A DNA stretch of 7,349 nucleotides, from assembly GCA_035701505.1 (NCBI GenBank), contig DASSSA010000065.1, positions 1-7,349 of the forward strand, read 5' to 3'. Made by a program: the position numbers and the translations under genes. Positions 1 to 5,669 of this stretch are shown piece after piece (the first letter of the stretch is position 1; each line of letters starts with the position of its first letter). The DNA comes from AC-69 sp035701505. Its GTDB lineage: Bacteria > Actinomycetota > UBA4738 > HRBIN12. The notes beneath the pieces are model-generated. The model was given only the letters and a program-made list of their open reading frames with translations. It ran no database searches and was not told the origin of the DNA.

Positions 1-17
1 TGCTCGTACAGGTCCAT
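1..17 (-). CDS. Start of a gene running off the left edge, possibly succinate-CoA ligase beta subunit
   Basis: Only five full codons and part of a sixth are visible. On the minus strand an ATG at 17-15 opens the reading M-D-L-Y-E followed by a codon starting CA (His or Gln). Bacterial SucC proteins typically begin with a similar MDL-x-E-[YH]-Q pattern, which is the sole sequence basis for the call. The ATG shares its A with the TGA of the upstream mutase subunit (TGATG), so the two are very probably co-transcribed and translationally coupled. The context fits: mutase makes succinyl-CoA and SucCD converts it to succinate with nucleotide triphosphate formation. Six residues cannot prove a family; the presence of a coupled gene is much safer than its name. 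Confidence 0.4.
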
Positions 18-424
18 CAACTGGCCTGCCTGGTCGGCAGGCGCTCCCGGAGCCAGGCCACGATCTCCCCCGTTGCCACCCCGGGAGTGAAGATGCGCTC
101 GATCCCTTCGGCCTGGAGCTTGGGGATGTCGTCCTTGGGGATGATGCCGCCGGCGAAAACGACCACGTCGCCCGCGCCCCGCTCCCGGAGGAGCTTCACC
201 ACCTTGGGGAAGAGCGTCATATGCGCGCCCGAATGGCACGATAGTCCCACGCCGTCGGCGTCTTCCTGGATCGCCGTCTCGGCGATCTGTTCCGGGGTCT
301 GGTGCAGGCCCGTGTAGATGACCTCGAACCCGGCATCACGGAGGGCACGGGCGACGACCTTCGCGCCGCGGTCGTGCCCGTCGAGGCCGGGCTTGGCCAC
401 GACGATCCGGTACTTCTCGGGCAT
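17..424 (-). CDS. Cobalamin-binding subunit of methylmalonyl-CoA mutase-type enzyme (free-standing C-terminal domain, McmA2-like)
   Basis: The 135-residue protein is the size of the free-standing B12 domain of split acyl-CoA mutases. It would bind adenosylcobalamin and act in the cytoplasm with a separate catalytic large subunit, which is not in the window, to interconvert methylmalonyl-CoA and succinyl-CoA. The N-terminus has the base-off/His-on motif D15-x-H17-x-x-G20 (in KPGLDGHDRG), with His17 as the lower axial cobalt ligand. The usual spacing follows: 41 residues to Ser62, then 27 residues to Gly92-Gly93 (FAGGIIP). The canonical S-x-L is here S62-C63-H64, which is unusual. The start is ATG at 424, with a TATGAT box 8 bases upstream and no Shine-Dalgarno, suggesting a leaderless mRNA. 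It is followed by a coupled gene at the left edge. An isobutyryl- or ethylmalonyl-CoA mutase subunit is possible, because substrate choice lies in the large subunit. Confidence 0.92.
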   Translation of the reverse strand: MPEKYRIVVAKPGLDGHDRGAKVVARALRDAGFEVIYTGLHQTPEQIAETAIQEDADGVGLSCHSGAHMTLFPKVVKLLRERGAGDVVVFAGGIIPKDDIPKLQAEGIERIFTPGVATGEIVAWLRERLPTRQAS

Positions 425-432
425 CGGCGGCC

Positions 433-438
433 ATCATA
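433..438 (-). promoter_or_regulatory. Candidate -10 box (TATGAT) for the B12-subunit gene, leaderless geometry
   Basis: Read on the minus strand, 438-433 is TATGAT, one base from TATAAT. It ends 8 bases before the ATG at 424, so transcription would start at or next to the A of the start codon. No convincing -35 box or Shine-Dalgarno is visible. The promoter call is an inference from position and sequence. Confidence 0.5.
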
Positions 439-483
439 GCGAACGCCCTGCTTCGTTCCGCTCGGTACGCGGTCCCGTCGGCC

Positions 484-492
484 TGCGATACT
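484..492 (+). promoter_or_regulatory. Candidate extended -10 (TGC-GATACT) for the 54-residue membrane protein gene
   Basis: TGC at 484-486 followed by GATACT at 487-492 resembles an extended -10 (TGn plus a TAnnnT-like hexamer whose first base is off consensus). It ends 7 bases before the GTG at 500, which would give a leaderless transcript. It lies back to back with the TATGAT box of the divergent mutase gene in a 75-bp intergenic region. No -35 box stands out. Confidence 0.35.
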
Positions 493-499
493 TCGACGC

Positions 500-664
500 G
501 TGGCCAGGAAGCGATTCCGGTTCCGACCGCCCGGCCTGAAACACACCACGAAGGTGGGCGCGCTCGGCCCCTACCGAGGCCGACTGGGCCTCGCGTGGGT
601 GATCGCGCCGCTGATCGTGGCGATCGTTATCGTCGTCGCTGGCTCCCTCGCATTGTTCCGATGA
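500..664 (+). CDS. Small basic single-pass membrane protein, 54 residues, unknown function
   Basis: I do not recognise a family. A GTG at 500 opens a 54-codon frame ending in TGA at 662-664. The upstream in-frame stop is at 437-439 and no other ATG, GTG or TTG lies between, so this start is the only reasonable one. Residues 1-28 carry nine Arg/Lys and no acidic residue (MARKRFRFRPPG at the front). Residues about 29-52 form one strongly hydrophobic segment (LAWVIAPLIVAIVIVVAG), and the chain ends ALFR. There is no Asp or Glu in the whole protein. The positive-inside rule predicts the basic tail in the cytoplasm and a very short C-terminus outside. There is no signal-peptidase site or sortase LPxTG/LAxTG signal. 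The frame lies 49 bases before the oxidase-like gene on the same strand and probably shares its transcript. The composition is hard to explain as chance readthrough, but nothing here proves translation. Confidence 0.6.
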   Translation: MARKRFRFRPPGLKHTTKVGALGPYRGRLGLAWVIAPLIVAIVIVVAGSLALFR

Positions 665-666
665 GC

Positions 667-714
667 TCGAGCCTGATGGAGATCCTCATGGTCTCTTCGG
701 GTGTGAAGGCTCGA
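667..714 (+). promoter_or_regulatory. Inverted repeat able to sequester the ribosome-binding site of the oxidase-like gene
   Basis: TCGAGCCT at 667-674 is the exact reverse complement of AGGCTCGA at 707-714, with a 32-base loop. The left arm begins 3 bases after the stop codon of the 54-residue gene. The right arm covers the AGG of the likely Shine-Dalgarno (GAAGG, 705-709) and the A of the ATG at 714. A ribosome terminating at 664 would cover the left arm and free the start site. A smaller hairpin, CTTC 695-698 with GAAG 705-708, could compete. The repeat is visible; the coupling role is inferred. Confidence 0.4.
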
Positions 715-1202
715 TGAACTGGGGGGAGTTCCTGGCCGCCGAACCGCAGCTCGGCGACCTGGCCGAGGCCCGGTTCCGTAAGGACGGGCTCTGCCTGGTG
801 GGCACGCTCCGCAAGGACGGCTCGCCTCGCATCAGCCCGTGCGAGCTCGACTTCTTAGCGGGTGAGCTCCTCCTCGGCATGATGTGGCGGTCGAGGAAGG
901 CGTTGGACCTGCTGCGCGACTCACGGATCGTCGTTCACAGCGTGACCAGCGATCGGGAAGGAACTGGAGGAGACGTGAAGCTCTACGGCCGGGCGATCGA
1001 CATCTCCGCCGGCGACGTCCGGCAGGCCTACCGCGATGCGATCAAGGCCCGGATCGGGTGGGCACCCGACGAGCCCGAGTATCACCTGTTCGCCCTCGAC
1101 ATCGAATCTGCCGGCTATATCGTGTTCGGCGACGACGGCCACGCACTGACCTGGGATCCTTCGAGCGGGCTGCGGCGCCTTCCCCTCGCGGAAACGACCT
1201 AG
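714..1202 (+). CDS. Pyridoxamine 5'-phosphate oxidase family protein (FMN/F420-binding split barrel)
   Basis: The 162-residue protein matches the small actinobacterial PNPOx-like family in length and motif order. After an N-terminal helix (MNWGEFLAAEP), the first barrel strands read LCLVGTLRKDGSPRISPCE at about residues 26-44. LLLGMM-x-RS-x-KALDLLRD follows at about 52-69, and the KLYGRA strand at 89-94. The R-K-D-G-S-P-R-I-S-P stretch is the usual cofactor-phosphate-contacting region in this superfamily. Such proteins bind FMN or F420 and reduce or bind small molecules; the substrate cannot be read from sequence, and true PdxH activity is unlikely at this length. The ATG at 714 is preceded by GAAGG (705-709) with a short 4-base spacer inside an inverted repeat. 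No separate promoter is visible, so it probably shares a transcript with the 54-residue gene. Its TAG lies in a CTAG that also carries the stop of the convergent helicase gene. Confidence 0.88.
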   Translation: MNWGEFLAAEPQLGDLAEARFRKDGLCLVGTLRKDGSPRISPCELDFLAGELLLGMMWRSRKALDLLRDSRIVVHSVTSDREGTGGDVKLYGRAIDISAGDVRQAYRDAIKARIGWAPDEPEYHLFALDIESAGYIVFGDDGHALTWDPSSGLRRLPLAETT

Positions 1203-3391
1203 CCGACGCGCCTGAGCGGAGCGTACGCCAGGAGCAGCCGCTTCTCCCCCTCGTCCTCGAAGATCACGGTGGCCTCCGCGTCTGATCCCGCGCCGGAGAC
1301 CGTGAGCACGACGCCCTCGCCCCACCGGTCATGGAGCACTGTGTCGCCCGGCGAGACCTCCACGGGCTCCCGCCCGCCGGTCATCACGGCCTCCCGGATC
1401 GACGAGGCACGGCCGCCGATCACGGCGCCCTCGGGCTCTTCTTCTCCCTCGATCGAGCGCAAGAGCTCGGCCGGGATCTCCGACAGGAACCGCGAGGGGG
1501 GGTTGTAGGACGTCGTTCCGAACAGTGACCGGCTCCACGCGTGGCAGAGGTAGAGACGCTGCATCGCCCTGGTGATGCCGACGTAGGCGAGGCGCCTCTC
1601 CTCCTCCAGCTCGGCCGAGTCGCCCATCGAGCGGTAGTGCGGGAACACCCCGTCCTCGAGCCCGACGATGAACACCACCGGGAACTCCAGCCCCTTCGCG
1701 TTGTGGAGCGTCATCAGCGTGACCGCGGAGGCCTGCTCGTCGTATTCGTCCTGCTCAGAGACGAGCGCGACCTGCTCGAGGAACCCGGCCATCCCCTCGT
1801 CGGGATACCGCTGCTCGTACTCGGCGGCGACGCCGGTCAGCTCCTTGATGTTCTCGATCCGGCCCTCGGCCTCGATCGTGCGCTCGGACTCCAGCTCCAT
1901 CAGGTAGCTCGACTCCGTCGCGGCGGCTTCGACCATCCTGGCGGGCCCCGCGCCCGACTCCAACGCCTCACGCAGCTTGTCCACGACCCGCACGAAACCG
2001 AGCACCGCTCCTCGCGCCCGCGGCCCGAGTGACCCGATCTCTTCAACGCGACGGCACGCCTCGAGGAATGGCACCTCCTCGTTGGCGGCGAACGACTGGA
2101 GCACCGCCACGGTCTGGTCGCCGATCCCACGCTTCGGCGTGTTGATGACCCGCCGTGCCGAGATGACATCCTGCGGGTTCACCAAGAGGCGCAGGTATGC
2201 CAGGACGTCCTTGATCTCCTTCCGCTGGTAGAAGCGCAAGCCCCCCACGACCTTGTACGGCACCCCGCCCTTCATGAAGATGTCCTCGAGTACCCGGCTC
2301 TGCGCGTTCGTCCGGTAGAACACGGCCACGTCGGCGTACCGGTGGCCCTCCTCCTCGACCAGGCGGTCCGCCTCCTGTGCGACGAACAGCGCCTCCTCGT
2401 GCTCGTTCTCCGCCCGGAACCGCACCGGCAGCTCACCCTGCGCCCCTTCGGTCCACAGCGACTTCGGCTTGCGTTGCAGGTTGTGGAAGATGAGCGCGTT
2501 CGCCACCTCCAGGATGGCCTTGGTGGACCGGTAGTTCTGCTCCATCAGGAACACGGCGGCGTCCGGGTAGTCGCGCTCGAAGTCCAGCAGGTTCTGGATG
2601 GTGGCTCCCCGCCACGAATACACGCCCTGGTCGGCGTCGCCCACGACGCAGACGTTCCGATACTTCGCCGCCAGCAGGTTCACCAGCTGGTACTGGGCCC
2701 GGTTCGTGTCCTGGTACTCGTCGATCAGGATGTAGCGGAACCACTCCTGATAATGCTCGAGGACCGCAGGGTGGTTGCGGAACAGCCGCACCGTCTCGGC
2801 GATGAGGTCGTCGAAGTCGAGGGCCCCGGCCGCGAGCTTTCGCCGCTCGTACCCCTGGTAGACCTTGGCCACGGTCTGCTCGTAGAAGTTCCCGGCGAGC
2901 TGAACGAACTCCTCCGCCGACAGCACGTGATCCTTCGCCTTCCCGATGGCGGCGGCCATGGCCCTGGGGGGGAATCGCTTGTTGTCGATGTTGAGGTCCT
3001 TCAGGACCTGGGTCAGGAGGCGTTCGGTGTCGGCCTCGTCGTAGATCGTGAACGACGACGGCAGCCCGAGGCGCTCGTGCTCCCTGCGGAGGATCCGGGC
3101 GCAGGCCGAGTGGAACGTGAGGATCCACATGCCGCGGGCGATCCGCTCACCCAGGATGCCCTCCACCCGAGCGGCCATCTCCCGGGCGGCCTTGTTCGTG
3201 AAGGTGATGGCCAGGATGGCGTAGGGCGAGACCTCCCGCTCTCGGATGAGGTAGGCGATCCGATGGGTCAGGGCGCGGGTCTTTCCCGAGCCCGCTCCGG
3301 CAACGATGAGGACTGGGCCGTCGGTCTGCCGAACTGCCTCCGCTTGGACGGGGTTCAGGTCCTGGAGGAGGGGGATCGAGCGCGTCGCCAC
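1199..3391 (-). CDS. pcrA: ATP-dependent DNA helicase PcrA/UvrD family (superfamily 1A)
   Basis: The 730-residue protein is full length for PcrA/UvrD, 3'-5' helicases acting in nucleotide-excision and mismatch repair, replication restart and clearing of RecA or stalled RNA polymerase. The SF1 motifs run in order: AGAGSGKT Walker A (31-38), TFTNKAA Ia (63-69), TFHS (92-95), DEYQD motif II (224-228), GDADQGVYSWRGA motif III (251-263), QNYRST motif IV (285-290), TLMTLHNAKGLEFP motif V (558-571) and EERRLAYVGITRA motif VI (597-609). Motif III has Gly where DQS is usual. Residues about 680-729 (GDTVLHDRWGEGVV to YAPLRRV) match the C-terminal Tudor-like domain that contacts RNA polymerase in PcrA. 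The GTG start at 3391 is chosen because residues MATRSIPLLQDLNPVQAEAV lead directly into the Q-motif region and a TACAAT box ends 7 bases upstream. The 3' end overlaps the convergent oxidase-like gene by 4 bases. Absence of RecB-type nuclease motifs excludes AdnAB. Confidence 0.96.
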   Translation of the reverse strand: MATRSIPLLQDLNPVQAEAVRQTDGPVLIVAGAGSGKTRALTHRIAYLIREREVSPYAILAITFTNKAAREMAARVEGILGERIARGMWILTFHSACARILRREHERLGLPSSFTIYDEADTERLLTQVLKDLNIDNKRFPPRAMAAAIGKAKDHVLSAEEFVQLAGNFYEQTVAKVYQGYERRKLAAGALDFDDLIAETVRLFRNHPAVLEHYQEWFRYILIDEYQDTNRAQYQLVNLLAAKYRNVCVVGDADQGVYSWRGATIQNLLDFERDYPDAAVFLMEQNYRSTKAILEVANALIFHNLQRKPKSLWTEGAQGELPVRFRAENEHEEALFVAQEADRLVEEEGHRYADVAVFYRTNAQSRVLEDIFMKGGVPYKVVGGLRFYQRKEIKDVLAYLRLLVNPQDVISARRVINTPKRGIGDQTVAVLQSFAANEEVPFLEACRRVEEIGSLGPRARGAVLGFVRVVDKLREALESGAGPARMVEAAATESSYLMELESERTIEAEGRIENIKELTGVAAEYEQRYPDEGMAGFLEQVALVSEQDEYDEQASAVTLMTLHNAKGLEFPVVFIVGLEDGVFPHYRSMGDSAELEEERRLAYVGITRAMQRLYLCHAWSRSLFGTTSYNPPSRFLSEIPAELLRSIEGEEEPEGAVIGGRASSIREAVMTGGREPVEVSPGDTVLHDRWGEGVVLTVSGAGSDAEATVIFEDEGEKRLLLAYAPLRRVG

Positions 3392-3398
3392 GCCTAGG

Positions 3399-3426
3399 AT
3401 TGTAGGGGTCGACCGCGACGCTCAAG
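3399..3426 (-). promoter_or_regulatory. Candidate promoter of pcrA, TACAAT -10 with leaderless spacing
   Basis: On the minus strand TACAAT (3404-3399) is a near-consensus -10 ending 7 bases before the GTG at 3391. A weak -35 (CTTGAG, 3426-3421) lies 16 bases upstream; TTGAGC one base on gives a 15-base spacer. No Shine-Dalgarno precedes the GTG, so the transcript probably begins at or beside the start codon. The -10 sequence is strong; the rest is inferred. Confidence 0.55.
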
Positions 3427-3441
3427 TTCGTTTGGAAAACC

Positions 3442-3450
3442 TGGCACACT
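3442..3450 (+). promoter_or_regulatory. Candidate extended -10 (TGG-CACACT) of the sortase gene
   Basis: TGG at 3442-3444 plus CACACT at 3445-3450 fits a weak extended -10. It ends 7 bases before the GTG at 3458, the same distance as at pcrA. No good -35 is visible. The position is about 40 bp from the oppositely directed pcrA -10, so the two polymerases would compete for nearly the same DNA. Confidence 0.33.
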
Positions 3451-3457
3451 GAAAAAC

Positions 3458-4117
3458 GTGCAGGACGCCATGCCCGTGTCCACCGAAACGCGACCACCGC
3501 GCTCAACCTCGCCGCCGCGCCGGAGGCGCGTTGCCCTGGCCCTTCGAGCGTTGGCCATCCTGTTCTTCGCCGGAGGCCTGGCCATCGGCGGTGACCTTGC
3601 GTGGCAGTTGTGGGGAACCGGATTCACCACGCAGCGCCTCCAGGCCGAGATGCGCCCCAACTTCGAGAAGAAGCTGGGGACGAGGGTCCCCACCGACCCG
3701 ACCGCGGATGCGGTGCGGGTGCCGGGGAACGCGGTTGCCATCCTGAAGATCCCCCGGATCCACCTCGACATGGTCGTGGTGGAGGGCACCGACACGGAGT
3801 CGCTCAAGAAGGGTCCCGGCCACTACGTCGACTCGGCCTACCCGTGGCAGGACCACGGGCGGGTAGGGATCGCGGGCCATCGCACCACCTACCTGCACCC
3901 GTTCTACGACCTGAACGAGATGAAAGAAGGCGACCCAGTCATCATGGAAACGGAGTACGGGACCTTCCGGTACGTCGTGACGAGCGTGGTCGTGATCACG
4001 CCCGACAAATCATCCGTCCTCGACCAGACGAAGGACCCAACGTTGGTGCTCACTACGTGCAACCCGCGCTACTCGGCGGCCGAGCGCCTCATCGTCATCG
4101 CCAGTCGCGTCAGTTGA
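3458..4117 (+). CDS. Class E sortase (membrane-anchored transpeptidase)
   Basis: The 219-residue protein has a basic N-terminal tail (RRRR at 21-24), one membrane segment at about residues 26-46 and an extracytoplasmic sortase barrel, i.e. an N-in, C-out anchor. The catalytic residues are visible: His141 in AGHRTTY, Cys201 in LTTCNPRYSAAERLIV and Arg210, nine residues after the Cys. The Tyr145 of HRTTY and the TTCNP-x6-R pattern fit class E sortases, the common actinobacterial housekeeping type, which generally cleave LAxTG-like signals and attach surface proteins to peptidoglycan. No substrate or pilin gene is in the window. The start is uncertain: GTG 3458 fits a leaderless transcript, while ATG 3470 has AGGA at 3462-3465, giving a product four residues shorter. 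The gene is divergent from pcrA and ends 3 bases from the convergent guaA. Confidence 0.92.
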   Translation: MQDAMPVSTETRPPRSTSPPRRRRVALALRALAILFFAGGLAIGGDLAWQLWGTGFTTQRLQAEMRPNFEKKLGTRVPTDPTADAVRVPGNAVAILKIPRIHLDMVVVEGTDTESLKKGPGHYVDSAYPWQDHGRVGIAGHRTTYLHPFYDLNEMKEGDPVIMETEYGTFRYVVTSVVVITPDKSSVLDQTKDPTLVLTTCNPRYSAAERLIVIASRVS

Positions 4118-4120
4118 GGC

Positions 4121-5665
4121 CTACTCCCACTCGATCGTCGCGGGGGGCTTCGATGACACGTCGTAGACAACCCGGTTCACCCCCGGCACCTCGGCGATGA
4201 CGCGGCCCGAAATCCGGTCCAGCACCTCGTCTGGGAGGCGGACCCAGTCCGCGGTCATGGCGTCCTCGCTCGTCACCGCCCGGATCACGACCGGGTGCTC
4301 GTAGGTCCTCCCGTCGCCCATCACGCCCACGCTTCGGATATCCCCCAGGAGGACCGCGAAGCACTGCCACAGCTCGTGGTGCAGCCCGGCCCGACGGATC
4401 TCTTCGATCACGATGGCATCCGCGGCCCGCACGACCGCGAGGCGGTCGGGCCTCACCTCCCCGACGATCCGCACGGCGAGGCCGGGCCCCGGGAACGGCT
4501 GGCGCCCAACGATCCCCTCCGGCAGCCCGAGCTCCTCCCCCACCTGGCGAACCTCGTCCTTGAACAGGTCACGGAGCGGTTCGACCAGCTCGAGATCCAT
4601 GTCCTCGGGCAGCCCGCCGACGTTGTGGTGGCTCTTGATCCTGGCCGCCGTCCGCGATCCCGACTCGATGACGTCTGGGTAGAGGGTGCCCTGAACCAGG
4701 AACCTAGCGCCGAAGGGCGCCGCCGCCTCCTCGAAGACCCGGATGAACTCCTCGCCGATCACCTTCCGCTTCCGCTCCGGGTCGGCCACGCCGGCCAGCC
4801 TGGCCAGGAACCGGTCGGCCGCCTTGACATGGACGAGCGGCACCCGGAAGTGAGGAGCGAACGTGTCCTCCACCTGCTCGGGCTCGCCATCGCGCAGGAG
4901 CCCGGTGTCGACGAAGACGCAGGTGAGCTGGTCGCCGATCGCCCGGTGCACCAGCAGCGCCGAAACCGCGGAGTCGACGCCACCCGACAGCGCGCAGATC
5001 ACCCTGGCCCGGCCCACCTGATCCCTGATACGGGCCACGGATCGTTCGATGACGTTGGCCGGCGTCCAGTCCGGGAGCAGGCCGCAGCCCTCGTACAGGA
5101 ACCGTTTCATGACGTCGAGTCCCCGGGGGGTATGGGCGACCTCAGGATGGAACTGCACGCCGAACAGCCCACGCTCCCGGTCCTCCATCGCCGCGACGGG
5201 CGTCGACTCGGTGTGGGCGGTGACCCGGAACCCATCCGGCGCCCGGACCACCGTGTCGCCGTGGCTCATCCACACCGTGTCGGTCGCGGGCAGATCGGTC
5301 AGCAGCACACCCGGGTCGTCGACGACGAGCTGGGTACGGCCGTATTCGCGAAGGCCGGTGGCCCGGACCTCGCCGGCCAGCGCCTGGGTCATGAACTGTT
5401 GGCCGTAGCAGATGCCGAGCACCGGCAGGCCGATCCCGAGGACAACTGGATCGAGTGAGGGCGCGTCGGGCTCGTATACCGAAGCAGGCCCCCCCGAGAG
5501 GATCAGGCCCGCCGGCCGCTTGGCCATGAGCTCTGCCACCGATACGTCGTGCGGGACGATCTCGGAATACACGCGACACTCCCGGACCCGCCGCGCGATG
5601 AGCTGTGCGTACTGCGCGCCCAGGTCGACGACCAGGACTGGACGTGGGTCCTGCTCTGGGGTCAT
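4121..5665 (-). CDS. guaA: GMP synthase, glutamine-hydrolysing
   Basis: The 514-residue enzyme amidates XMP to GMP using glutamine and ATP in cytoplasmic purine synthesis. Residues about 8-195 form a class I glutamine amidotransferase: nucleophile Cys86 in GICYGQQ and the partner His173 and Glu175 in QFHPEV. Residues about 205-390 hold the ATP pyrophosphatase domain with the PP-loop LSGGVDS (226-232) and the lid region ESGSRTAARIKSHHNVGGLP (334-353). The C-terminal dimerisation domain contains FPGPGLAVR (391-399), GDGRTYEHPV (450-459) and the family-typical IEWE terminus. Length and all active-site residues are normal. The ATG at 5665 lies 4 bases after the guaB3 stop with only a weak ACGG-like ribosome site, so expression very probably depends on translation of the upstream gene. 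It ends 3 bases from the convergent sortase gene. Confidence 0.98.
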   Translation of the reverse strand: MTPEQDPRPVLVVDLGAQYAQLIARRVRECRVYSEIVPHDVSVAELMAKRPAGLILSGGPASVYEPDAPSLDPVVLGIGLPVLGICYGQQFMTQALAGEVRATGLREYGRTQLVVDDPGVLLTDLPATDTVWMSHGDTVVRAPDGFRVTAHTESTPVAAMEDRERGLFGVQFHPEVAHTPRGLDVMKRFLYEGCGLLPDWTPANVIERSVARIRDQVGRARVICALSGGVDSAVSALLVHRAIGDQLTCVFVDTGLLRDGEPEQVEDTFAPHFRVPLVHVKAADRFLARLAGVADPERKRKVIGEEFIRVFEEAAAPFGARFLVQGTLYPDVIESGSRTAARIKSHHNVGGLPEDMDLELVEPLRDLFKDEVRQVGEELGLPEGIVGRQPFPGPGLAVRIVGEVRPDRLAVVRAADAIVIEEIRRAGLHHELWQCFAVLLGDIRSVGVMGDGRTYEHPVVIRAVTSEDAMTADWVRLPDEVLDRISGRVIAEVPGVNRVVYDVSSKPPATIEWE

Positions 5666-5669
5666 CCGT

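Noticed and set aside
2342..3397. Plus-strand open frame of 351 codons opposite pcrA
   Set aside because: It lies wholly antisense to a helicase gene with every SF1 motif intact. Its Leu/Val/Arg/Gly-rich translation lacks any domain, as expected of a shadow frame in GC-rich DNA.
3458..4117. Sortase-pilin cluster
   Set aside because: Only a lone class E sortase is present. No protein in the window carries an LPxTG or LAxTG signal with a C-terminal membrane segment.
4295..5458. Plus-strand open frame of 387 codons opposite guaA
   Set aside because: It is antisense to a complete GMP synthase gene. The Pro/His/Arg/Asp-rich translation has no recognisable fold.
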